From Bacteroidales bacterium Bact_19 (lineage in GTDB: Bacteria > Bacteroidota > Bacteroidia > Bacteroidales > ML635J-15), in the NCBI GenBank assembly GCA_001603595.1, contig LUZK01000043.1:1-33069 (forward strand): DNA of 33,069 bases, read 5' to 3'. Under the pieces are notes generated by a model. The model worked only from the letters and a program-made list of their open reading frames with translations, did no database searches and was not told the origin of the DNA. Shown here piece after piece: positions 8,696 through 18,200 of this stretch (its first letter is position 1; each line of letters starts with the position of its first letter). The position numbers and the translations under genes were made by a program.

Positions 8696-9631
8696 TCATA
8701 CAAGGGAAAGAATATAAGCGAAATAAAATATTATCAGCATTAAAGATTTAACGAATCCAATTTTATATTTTCGCGGAAAAACAAACATGGTTAACAACAG
8801 CACAGCAAAAAATAACATACCCAATAAGTCAACACTCACCATTTGAGGGCTTATTTTTAAAGGTTCAACTACTGCACTTAATCCGCCTATAAACAAGATA
8901 TTAATTATATTTGATCCAACAATATTTCCTAAAATTACAGAAACATTCTTACGTAAAGCTGCAATTATAGAAGTTACAAATTCCGGAAGGCTTGTTCCAA
9001 CTGCAACCATTGTAACAGCAATAACTCTTTCACTTACACCAAAACTCCTCGCAATATTTACCGATGAATTTACCAGAAAATCGGAGCCATACATCAATCC
9101 TGCAGAAGAAATTAAAATTATTAAAATTGCCAATAAAGGATGTTTTTGTTTAATCGGTTCATATTCGTCAATTTTGGCAAGTTTAAATTGTTTTTTACTT
9201 TTTAAAATATTGTAAACAATAAAAACTATGAATAAAACCAAAAGAATTACACCTTCAATTCGGTTTAACTTTTGATCTGACAAAAAAATAACAAACAATA
9301 AAGATACAAAAATCAATATAAGTAAATCTTGAATCAAAAAATCCCTGTTAGTAGTAATCCCGATTATCAAACCCGATACCGCAAGCACAAATCCAATATT
9401 TGCAATATTACTTCCGACAATATTTCCCACAGTAATATCTGCAAATCCATTTATTCCGGCATTAACCGAAACGAATAACTCGGGGAGTGAAGTCCCAATT
9501 GCAATAACAGTGGCACTAATTATAAAATCGGAAACTTTAAAGTATTTTGCCAATCCAATAGCATTTTTCACCAGAAAGTCTCCTGAAATTATAAGTATAG
9601 CCAATCCTAAAATTAAAAATAAATAATCCAC
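8696..9631 (-). CDS. Calcium/sodium antiporter (CaCA family, YrbG-like)
   Basis: A 311-residue inner-membrane cation exchanger with about ten membrane segments arranged as two inverted repeats. Each repeat carries the signature pair: GTSLPE (46-51) with GNIVGSN (69-75), and GTSLPE (212-217) with GNIVGSN (235-241). These provide the acidic and polar residues that bind Ca2+ and Na+. A charged cytoplasmic loop near residues 144-165 joins the halves. The start is a GTG at 9631, chosen because MDYLFLILGL is the normal beginning of the family; no ATG is close. No clear promoter was found upstream. Confidence 0.93.
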   Translation of the reverse strand: MDYLFLILGLAILIISGDFLVKNAIGLAKYFKVSDFIISATVIAIGTSLPELFVSVNAGINGFADITVGNIVGSNIANIGFVLAVSGLIIGITTNRDFLIQDLLILIFVSLLFVIFLSDQKLNRIEGVILLVLFIVFIVYNILKSKKQFKLAKIDEYEPIKQKHPLLAILIILISSAGLMYGSDFLVNSSVNIARSFGVSERVIAVTMVAVGTSLPEFVTSIIAALRKNVSVILGNIVGSNIINILFIGGLSAVVEPLKISPQMVSVDLLGMLFFAVLLLTMFVFPRKYKIGFVKSLMLIIFYFAYILSLV

Positions 9632-9746
9632 GACTTTTTTTTGCGAAATTATGTAAAAAAAATCTAAAAAAACAGTTTTCAGCTTTTAAACTTGAAATTG
9701 TTAATATTTAACTGCTTAAAAAACATTCAAGTGTGCTATAATTAAC

Positions 9747-9754
9747 TAATTTTG
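9747..9754 (+). promoter_or_regulatory. -7 element before parE
   Basis: TAATTTTG matches TAnnTTTG and lies 8 nt before the parE ATG at 9763, so the leader would be very short. No TTTG is found 19 nt upstream, so this is half a promoter match only. Confidence 0.35.
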
Positions 9755-9762
9755 CGTTCGTT

Positions 9763-11607
9763 ATGGAAAATACAGAAAAAATAATTGGAACATACAATGA
9801 GGATAGCATACAGACGCTTAATTGGGAAGAGCATATTCGCAGGCGTCCGGGTATGTATATCGGGAAACTCGGGGATGGTAAATCCAGAGACGACGGAATT
9901 TACATTTTAATCAAAGAAGTTATTGACAACTCCGTTGATGAATTTGCAATGGGATTTGGCAAAAGCATTGATATCAAACTCGAAAACAAAACTATCACCA
10001 TTAGAGATTACGGAAGAGGTATTCCTTTCGGAAAACTTGTTGACGTAGCCTCAAAAATGAATACTGGAGCAAAATATGATTCAAAAGTTTTTCAAAAATC
10101 TGTTGGGCTTAATGGCGTTGGGATTAAAGCTGTAAATGCTTTATCTTCGTATTTTAAAATTAGTACTTACAGAGACGGCAAAAAAAAGACTGTAGAATTT
10201 AAAAAAGGAATATTAATTTCTGAGACAGAACTAATAAATACCGAATCCTCAAATGGTACGCTGGTAATTTTCACTCCCGACGAAGAAATTTTTGGAAATT
10301 ACAATTTTGTTCTTGAGTATATCGAAAATATGCTTAGGAATTACACATACCTCAATACCGGTTTAAATATTAACTTTAACGGAATAAGATTTCATTCCCG
10401 AAACGGGTTGTTGGATTTGTTGCAGGAAAATCTTAACGAAGAACCATTATATCCGCCCATACATCTTAAGGACACAGATTTTGAAATAGCAATAACTCAC
10501 GGCACCCAATACAGCGAAGAGTATTTTTCTTTTGTTAATGGTCAGCATACAACACAAGGCGGAACCCATCTTGCCGCGTTTAGGGAAGCTTTTGTAAAGA
10601 CTATACGCGATTTTTACAAAAAAGACTACGACGCTTCAGATATCAGACAAAGTATTATTGCTGCAATAAGCATCAGAATTGTTGAACCGATTTTTGAATC
10701 ACAAACCAAAACAAAGCTGGGATCTAAAGACATGGAACCCGGAGGTATAAGCATCCGTAATTACATTTTTGATTTTATGAAAAAATTGGATGATTACCTC
10801 CATAAAAATCCATCCGTGGCTGATGTAATTCAGAAAAAGATTTTAGCTTCCGAAAAAGACCGAAAGGCCATTGCAGGAATACAAAAAATAGCTAAAGAAA
10901 GAGCAAAAAAAGTCAGTCTTCACAACAAAAAACTCAGAGATTGTAAAATACACTACAACAGCAACGATCCACGAAAGTCTGAAACCACAATTTTCATTAC
11001 CGAGGGGGACTCTGCAAGTGGGTCAATAACAAAATCCAGAGATGTTAACACTCAAGCTGTTTTTAGTCTTAAAGGGAAACCACTTAACACTTACGGAATG
11101 ACCAAAAAAGTGGTTTACGAAAACGAAGAATTTAATCTTTTACAGGCTGCTCTCAACATAGAAGAAGGTATCGAGAATCTGAGATATAGAAATGTTGTAA
11201 TTGCGACCGATGCCGATGTTGACGGTATGCATATAAGACTATTACTAATAACATTCTTTTTGCAGTTTTTTCCTGATTTAATTCGGAACGGGCATTTATT
11301 TATTTTACAAACACCTCTTTTCAGAGTTCGTAACAAAACCGAAACCATATATTGCTACGATGAAATCGAAAAAGAAGAAGCTATAAAAAAACTTAAAAAT
11401 AATGTGGAAATAACAAGATTTAAAGGTTTAGGAGAAATATCACCAAACGAGTTTAAAGAATTCATAGGGAAAAATATACGCCTTGACCCCGTTACTTTGA
11501 CAAAATATGATCAAATTTCGAAATTACTTGAGTTTTATATGGGAAAAAACACGCCCGAACGTCAGGATTTTATTATTTCAAATCTAAAAGTTGACGAAGA
11601 AATTTAG
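9763..11607 (+). CDS. parE: DNA topoisomerase IV subunit B (ParE)
   Basis: A 614-residue ATPase subunit of a type IIA topoisomerase that decatenates chromosomes with ParC. The GHKL ATPase region has Glu52 (catalytic) and Asn56 (Mg2+) in [10 protein letters not shown] and the glycine-rich lid [11 protein letters not shown] (115-125). The transducer switch lysine lies in QTKTKLG (about 314-320). The Toprim domain has EGDSA (414-418) and DADVDG (483-488). It is shorter than a typical GyrB and is paired directly with a parC gene 19 nt downstream, which favours topo IV over gyrase. No truncation or insert was seen. Confidence 0.93.
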   Translation: MENTEKIIGTYNEDSIQTLNWEEHIRRRPGMYIGKLGDGKSRDDGIYILIKEVIDNSVDEFAMGFGKSIDIKLENKTITIRDYGRGIPFGKLVDVASKMNTGAKYDSKVFQKSVGLNGVGIKAVNALSSYFKISTYRDGKKKTVEFKKGILISETELINTESSNGTLVIFTPDEEIFGNYNFVLEYIENMLRNYTYLNTGLNINFNGIRFHSRNGLLDLLQENLNEEPLYPPIHLKDTDFEIAITHGTQYSEEYFSFVNGQHTTQGGTHLAAFREAFVKTIRDFYKKDYDASDIRQSIIAAISIRIVEPIFESQTKTKLGSKDMEPGGISIRNYIFDFMKKLDDYLHKNPSVADVIQKKILASEKDRKAIAGIQKIAKERAKKVSLHNKKLRDCKIHYNSNDPRKSETTIFITEGDSASGSITKSRDVNTQAVFSLKGKPLNTYGMTKKVVYENEEFNLLQAALNIEEGIENLRYRNVVIATDADVDGMHIRLLLITFFLQFFPDLIRNGHLFILQTPLFRVRNKTETIYCYDEIEKEEAIKKLKNNVEITRFKGLGEISPNEFKEFIGKNIRLDPVTLTKYDQISKLLEFYMGKNTPERQDFIISNLKVDEEI

Positions 11608-11626
11608 AAAAGAAAGATATTAAAAA

Positions 11627-14410
11627 ATGAACGAGGACAACATCAATAAAAATAATCCGGAAAACCATGACGAAGAATTTATTCCGGCAGAAATTCATGA
11701 GCCGGAAACACCTAAAACAACTCGTTTGTCGGGTATGTATAAAGAATGGTTTTTGGATTATGCTTCCTATGTAATTCTTGAAAGAGCCGTCCCAAATGTT
11801 ATTGACGGGTTAAAACCTGTTCAACGAAGAATTTTGCACTCAATGAAACAACTCGATGATGGTCGCTACAACAAAGTGGCTAACATTGTGGGTCATACCA
11901 TGCAATATCATCCGCACGGCGATGCTTCAATTGGCGAAGCATTGGTTCAACTGGGACAAAAAGACCTGCTTATTGATTGTCAGGGAAATTGGGGTAACAT
12001 TTTTACAGGTGATCCTGCAGCAGCTCCAAGATATATAGAAGCAAGGCTTTCAAAATTTGCATTGGAAGTTTTATTTAATCCAAAAACCACAGAATGGCGA
12101 CCTTCTTATGACGGTAGAAACAAAGAGCCGGTTACCTTACCGGTTAAATTTCCGTTGCTGCTTGCACTAGGACTGGATGGTATTGCTGTAGGTTTGTCCT
12201 CTAAGATTCTTCCGCATAATTTTAACGAAATTATTGATTCGGCAATAGCATATTTGAATAACCAGGATTTTGAACTTTATCCCGATTTTCCAACAGGTGG
12301 ACTTGCTGATTTTAACAGATATAACGACGGACAACGCGGCGGTAGAGTAAAAGTAAGAGCAAAAATCGAAAAAGCCGACAAAAAAACTCTTATCATCAGA
12401 GAAATCCCTTTCGGAGAAACTACCGGTTCGGTTATTGATTCAATCATTGCAGCCAACGACAAAAAGAAAATTCAAATAAAAAAAATTGATGATAACACAG
12501 CTGAAAATGTAGAAATTATACTACAACTTCCGGGAGGTGTATCAACCGATAAAACAATTGATGCTCTTTATGCCTTCACAAAATGCGAAGTCTCAATTGC
12601 TACCTACGCCTGCGTCATTGATAATGATACTCCGAAATTTTTGGGGGTCAGCGATATTTTAAGAATTTCTGTGGATAATACAAAAAAAATACTCCAACAA
12701 GAATTATTGATTCGAAAAAACGAACTCCAGGAAATGTGGCATCAATTGTCGCTTGAAAAATGGTTTATAGAGAAAAGAATTTATAAAGAAAAAAATTACG
12801 AAAACGCTGATTCAACCGATGCCGCCCTGGATTTTATTTACTCCAAAATAATCGAGCATAAACTTGTGCTCGCTCGCGAAATTATTCGTGATGATTTATT
12901 GAAACTCCTCGAAATAAAAATGAAACGTATTTTACGTTTCAACAGTTTTAAAGCCGAAGAAGAGCTTTCGAAAATCCTTGAGGAAATTAAAGAGGTTGAT
13001 TATCATCTCGATCATCTTACCGAATATACTATTGACTGGTTTGCCCGACTAAAAGAAAAATACGGAAAAGGAAGAGAAAGAAAAACAGAAATACGTTCTT
13101 TTGACAACATTGATACAACTCAAGTTGTAATTGCAAACGAAAAACTTTATGTGAATTATAAAGAAGGTTTTGTCGGTTATGGTCTTAAAAAGGACACTTA
13201 CGTTTGCGATTGTTCGGATATAGACGATATTATTGTTTTTAGACGCGACGGAAAGTTCATTGTTTCGAAAATATCCGAGAAAGCATTTTTCGGTAAAGAC
13301 ATTATTTATGTGAATGTTTTCAAAAAAAATGATTCCCGAACAATTTACAATGTTGTATACCGAAACGGAAAAACAAGCGTTTCGTTTATTAAACGTTTTG
13401 CCGTTACCGGAATAACAAGAGATAAAGAATACGATATAACTCAAGGAATTGAAGGTTCCCGCATATTGTATTTTACTGCTAATCCAAATGGAGAAGCCGA
13501 AATCATTAAAGTTTATCTGAAACCTAAACCAAAGATACGAAAACTTGTATTTGAGGTCGACTTTAAAGATGTTTTGATAAAAAGTCGTAATGCTCAGGGA
13601 AATATTTTAACAAAAAATGATATCCACAAAATTACGCTTAAAGAAGAGGGGATATCTACTCTAGGCGGATTGAAAATCTGGTTCGACGACGAAGTACTGA
13701 GACTAAACACCGACGGAAGAGGCCGATATCTGGGAGAATTTTTAGGTAATGATAAACTTGTGATAATAACCAGATCAGGATATTTCAGAACATGCAATTT
13801 TGATATCTCTAACCATTTTGAAGATGATATTTTAATAATCGAAAAATTCGATCCGGAAAAAGTTTACACTGCAATTCATTACGATGCTGAACAAAGCGCC
13901 TTTTATCTAAAAAGGTTTCAAGTTGAAGAATCATCAAAAGAACAAAGTTTTCTTTCCGAAATGGAAGGTTCTTATCTGGTTGATATTAGCGACGATAAAT
14001 ATCCTCAAGTAAAAATCACTTTCGGTGGCAAACACGAAAAACGCGAAGCCGAATTTATTGATGCTGAAGAATTTATAGCAGTAAAAGGATTTAAAGCTCG
14101 AGGGAAAAGACTTACTACCTTTGAAGTAAAAGAAATTAGTTTTGATGATCCTCTCGATAAAGTAGAACAAAACTATCCCGAAGAAGAAAATAGCATTGAT
14201 AATTTGGAAATCTCAAACAATGAACTTAATAATTCAGTTGAAAATCCCGATGATATTCCTTTTGAGGTGATAGAAAGTATAACAGAAGAAGACATTGATT
14301 TCGAGATCATTGAAAATGCCGAAGAAAAAAAACAAAACACAGCTTCAAAATCCGAAAAAAAACGGAACAAAAAGAACGATCCGGACGATAAACAAATGAC
14401 TTTGTTCTGA
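11627..14410 (+). CDS. parC: DNA topoisomerase IV subunit A (ParC)
   Basis: A 927-residue DNA-cleaving subunit, partner of ParE. A charged N-terminal tail (1-35) precedes the winged-helix region. The DNA-attacking tyrosine is Tyr136 in AAPRYIEARLS. The quinolone-contact stretch reads HPHGDASIGE, so the position equal to E. coli ParC Ser80 is Ala100 and that equal to Glu84 is Glu104; I recall this as normal for Bacteroidetes ParC rather than acquired resistance. The C-terminal half (about 520-830) is a divergent beta-pinwheel without an obvious GyrA box, again pointing to topo IV. The last ~90 residues are a low-complexity acidic then lysine-rich tail. Two bases separate it from the lipoprotein gene. 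Confidence 0.93.
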   Translation: MNEDNINKNNPENHDEEFIPAEIHEPETPKTTRLSGMYKEWFLDYASYVILERAVPNVIDGLKPVQRRILHSMKQLDDGRYNKVANIVGHTMQYHPHGDASIGEALVQLGQKDLLIDCQGNWGNIFTGDPAAAPRYIEARLSKFALEVLFNPKTTEWRPSYDGRNKEPVTLPVKFPLLLALGLDGIAVGLSSKILPHNFNEIIDSAIAYLNNQDFELYPDFPTGGLADFNRYNDGQRGGRVKVRAKIEKADKKTLIIREIPFGETTGSVIDSIIAANDKKKIQIKKIDDNTAENVEIILQLPGGVSTDKTIDALYAFTKCEVSIATYACVIDNDTPKFLGVSDILRISVDNTKKILQQELLIRKNELQEMWHQLSLEKWFIEKRIYKEKNYENADSTDAALDFIYSKIIEHKLVLAREIIRDDLLKLLEIKMKRILRFNSFKAEEELSKILEEIKEVDYHLDHLTEYTIDWFARLKEKYGKGRERKTEIRSFDNIDTTQVVIANEKLYVNYKEGFVGYGLKKDTYVCDCSDIDDIIVFRRDGKFIVSKISEKAFFGKDIIYVNVFKKNDSRTIYNVVYRNGKTSVSFIKRFAVTGITRDKEYDITQGIEGSRILYFTANPNGEAEIIKVYLKPKPKIRKLVFEVDFKDVLIKSRNAQGNILTKNDIHKITLKEEGISTLGGLKIWFDDEVLRLNTDGRGRYLGEFLGNDKLVIITRSGYFRTCNFDISNHFEDDILIIEKFDPEKVYTAIHYDAEQSAFYLKRFQVEESSKEQSFLSEMEGSYLVDISDDKYPQVKITFGGKHEKREAEFIDAEEFIAVKGFKARGKRLTTFEVKEISFDDPLDKVEQNYPEEENSIDNLEISNNELNNSVENPDDIPFEVIESITEEDIDFEIIENAEEKKQNTASKSEKKRNKKNDPDDKQMTLF

Positions 14411-14412
14411 TT

Positions 14413-15192
14413 ATGAAAAAGATTTTATACTATCTTTTAGCTTTTAGTATTATAACAATTTCGTGTAACAATTCAGCAGAATATAAAAAAATCAAAAAAG
14501 ATTTTGCAGATGTGGAGTTTATTTACGACACTTTGAAGCTCGACAGTTTTTTGCAAAAAATTCCCGACTATGGCATCATTGTAAAAACTATAAAAACCGA
14601 AAACCTGAAATACAACCAGCAAATTCTATTAAACCCAAATACAGCTGATGAATATTTAAATTCAAAAGAGACAGCTTTTGCTGCAGGATTGTTTACGGCT
14701 GATTTGGGCTATGTTCGCTACTTCCAAAGAGTTCAGGAATGTATGGATTTTATGTATTCATTGCGAATATTAGCAGAAAAACTTGCAATAAGCGATAAAA
14801 ATTTCGATGAACTAGTACCTGCTATTGAACGTAATTTGTACAACAAAGATTCTATATTTATAATTACAGACAGTGCTTTTAATTTAGGAAAAAAATTATT
14901 CAACGACAGAGAACGATATGGAATAGCGGCTTTATTTGCATCCGGCATCTGGATCGAAACTCTTTATTTGGGACTAAATTCAACCGCTGACAAAAACATT
15001 AATGATACTGTTTTAATAAACCATTTCGAAATTTTGAAAATTATCAATAATACATTATCTGCATTGAAAGATGACGACATCATCAAAAAAATAAAAAAGG
15101 ACTTTAACCTAATTGAAAATAAAGGCTATAATAATCCGGAACTAAAAAAAGACATTTCATCAATTCGATTAAAATATCTCAAGAGTTTATAA
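14413..15192 (+). CDS. Unrecognised lipoprotein downstream of parC
   Basis: A 259-residue protein of unknown function. The N-terminus has a lipoprotein signal: MKK, a hydrophobic core, then ITISC with the probable lipidated Cys19 (the -3 residue is Thr, which is unusual) followed by Asn-Asn-Ser. The mature part is largely helical and soluble, with a central stretch around residues 85-125 (AFAAGLFTADLGYVRYFQRV) that looks conserved-protein-like and not random. It resembles conserved Bacteroidetes proteins with no known role, but I cannot assign a family. It starts 2 nt after parC, so it is probably co-transcribed with parEC, though a link to topoisomerase function is unlikely. No membrane segments are seen after the signal. 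Confidence 0.75.
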   Translation: MKKILYYLLAFSIITISCNNSAEYKKIKKDFADVEFIYDTLKLDSFLQKIPDYGIIVKTIKTENLKYNQQILLNPNTADEYLNSKETAFAAGLFTADLGYVRYFQRVQECMDFMYSLRILAEKLAISDKNFDELVPAIERNLYNKDSIFIITDSAFNLGKKLFNDRERYGIAALFASGIWIETLYLGLNSTADKNINDTVLINHFEILKIINNTLSALKDDDIIKKIKKDFNLIENKGYNNPELKKDISSIRLKYLKSL

Positions 15193-15222
15193 ATGCAATT
15201 TCTTACCAAAAAATTTTTTTAT

Positions 15223-15230
15223 TACATTTG
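15223..15230 (+). promoter_or_regulatory. -7 element before the GH18 multidomain gene
   Basis: TACATTTG matches TAnnTTTG. It lies 28 nt before the ATG at 15259 and downstream of an in-frame ATG at 15193, so it supports the internal start. The upstream element is weak (TTTC about 20 nt away). Confidence 0.4.
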
Positions 15231-15258
15231 TAAAGACATTGAAATCAATTTTTTAATT

Positions 15259-18200
15259 ATGAGAAAGACATTTTTATTCGCATTAATTTCTGTGATTTTT
15301 TTTAAAGTTTATTCACAAAACGAGAATCATAAGTCAATTCATCAATTAGAAAGTGAGTATTACGAAGCTCTTGGTTATGATTACAGTTATTTTGAAAAAA
15401 TAAACACTCCAACACCAATAAATGATTCTAAGAGTTCAAAAACTTGCAATATTCAGAAAATCGTTTTCGGATGGCATCCATACTGGGCGAATGGAAAAGA
15501 AGCAAATTATCAATGGAATTTATTAAGTGATCTTTGTTATTTCTCTTATGAGGTAAATCCAAATACCGGGAATGCTATCACAACTAATGGATGGGCTACT
15601 GCCAATGCAGTCACTCAAGCTCTGGCAAACGGAGTAAGAGTAAGCCTGTGTGTTACATTATTCAGTGATCATGCAACATTTTTCGCAAATTCAAGCGCAC
15701 AACAAACTCTAATAACAAACCTGATAAATCTTGTTCAGAGCAGGGGTGCTCATGGGGTTAACATTGATTTTGAAGGAGTTCCAAGTTCTCAAAAAACTGC
15801 TTTTAATAATTTTGTAATTAATCTTTGCACTCAATTTCACTCTCAAATCCCTGGGTCTAAAGTTAGTTTGTGTTTATATGCTGTTGATTGGAGTGATGTT
15901 TTTGATGAAGTAGCATTAAATCCCCACATAGATTATTTTACTATCATGGGCTATGATTATTACTACAGCGGAAGTTCAGTTGCAGGACCTACCGCTCCTC
16001 TCTATACTTTCAATACTTTTAATTATAATCTTGCTCGAACAGTAAATTATTATCTTTCTCAAGGCATAAGTAAAGAAAAACTGGTTCTCGGCTTACCATA
16101 TTATGGTATGGAATGGAATACAACATCGTCAACTGTGCCTTCAAGTACCACAAGCTACGTAGGTAGTAGAACATACAAAACAATAAAAGACAATACTTCT
16201 GGAAATTACTCAAACAAACAATGGGATAATACCGGAATTTGCCCATATTACGTGTATTATTCATCAAATTGGAGACAGTGCTTTGTTGATGATGAAGAAA
16301 GCCTTGGCATTAAGTATGATTTCGTTAATATGATGGGAATTGCCGGAATTGGTATTTGGGCTCTTAGTTATGATGACGGATACACCCAACTTTGGAACTT
16401 AATTCGAGATAAATTTTCAGACTGTGCTACCGTGCCTTGTTCCGGAACATTTTATGATTTAGGTGGACCATATAAAGACTATCTGAATAATTCAAATTAT
16501 AATTTTACTATTGCACCCACAGGAGCCAGTAAAGTAATCCTTAATTTTCCCGAATTTGATGTAGAAGCCGGAAGTGGTACTACCTGCAACTATGATTATG
16601 TTGAAATTTTCGATGGGCCAAGCACAGCATCTCCAAGTTTAGGAAGATTCTGCAACACAACGGGAAATCCGGGAACAATAATTTCTACCGGAAATACCCT
16701 AACAGTAAAAGTTTATACAGATGGAGCTACAGTAAAATCAGGTTTCAAAGGAGAATGGTCTTGTATAATGGATAATATTCCTCCCGAAACACAAATAATC
16801 GCTGAAGATTGGCAAAAACAAAATTTTACAGTTCTATTTAATGACACCGATAACGATGCTGTTGACCTAAAGTTTTATCAAGTTCTTGATTTTAACGGTT
16901 CAGAATGGAGAGCAAACGGAAATTACGGATTTTTTAACGACAACTTTAATTCCACTATCCACCCGGAATGGTCAAACCTCTCCGGAACCTGGACTATAAA
17001 TAACGGAGCCCTTTCTCAAACAGATGAAAGCCTATCCAACAATAATATCTATGCTACAATTAATCAACAAGAAAATTACATTTATCTTTTTCATTGGAAA
17101 ATGAAATTATCCGGTAGCGGAACAAACCGTAGAGCAGGATTATATATCTTCTGCTCTCAACCCGAACTCTCCCAACGAGGAAATGCGTACATGATTTATT
17201 TCAGAGTTGACGATAATAAATGTCAAATTTATCGCTGCACAGATAACAGCATTGTTTTAAAAACTGATGACGACACAAATGTTGATGCTAACGTTTGGTA
17301 CGACTACAAAGTTATTTATAATCCGCAAACAGGGGTAATCAGTGCTTACCAGAATAATGTTTTAGTTTCAACTTGGACTGATCCTAATCCTCTTACATCA
17401 GGCATTGCCATTTCGCTGAGAACAGGTGGTTGTGTTGCAGAATACGATGACATTAAAGTTTATAAAACACGCTCCAATACTGTAAATGTAAGTGTTGGAA
17501 CAAATTCGGAAGTTAGATATGAAAACCCCAACCCGTCAATTCCTGCTTGTCAAATAAATACAATTATTACAGATCTTACAGGAAACTTTTCCGATCTATA
17601 TTCGAAATATATAAATATTGACCGAACAGCTCCACAAGCAGTTCTTTATGTAAATGATGGTGCTGGAAGTGATATTGACATTACTTATAACGGAACATCT
17701 TTAAGTGCAAACTGGGGACCGGCTATTGAAACAAATTCTTATGTAACTAAATATGAATATTGTGTCGGAACAACACCTGGAGCAAATAATGTAATCGACT
17801 GGAATGATGTTGGCACAAACCTTTCTTTTTATCAATCAGGGCTTAATTTGGTTTCAGGTACAACATATTATACATCAGTAAGAGCAACTAATATTGTTAA
17901 TCTAGTATCTAATGTTAATACCAGCAACGGAGTTCTATACATAAACCCTGCAGATTTAACTATTGCAGCATTTTCATACTCCCAAACAACAGTCTGCCCC
18001 GGAACACCAATATACTTTTACAATGAGTCTGTAAATGCAAGTTCTTATCAATGGCAAATCACAGGACCTGAAAATTATTCAAGTACAGAGACAAATCCAT
18101 CATTTGTTCTTCAACCCGGTACATATCAGGTGCAACTTACTGCATTTGGAAGCCTTGGTAATGATGTCCAGACTGCCAACATAACAATTACGCAAATAGC

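Noticed and set aside
11946-12040. Acquired quinolone resistance from Ala100 in ParC
   Set aside because: Ala at this position is, to my knowledge, the normal state in Bacteroidetes ParC, so it is not evidence of a recent resistance change.
15193-15258. Longer N-terminus (ATG at 15193) for the GH18 protein
   Set aside because: It would hide the signal peptide behind 22 residues and span the TACATTTG -7 element; the ATG at 15259 fits better.
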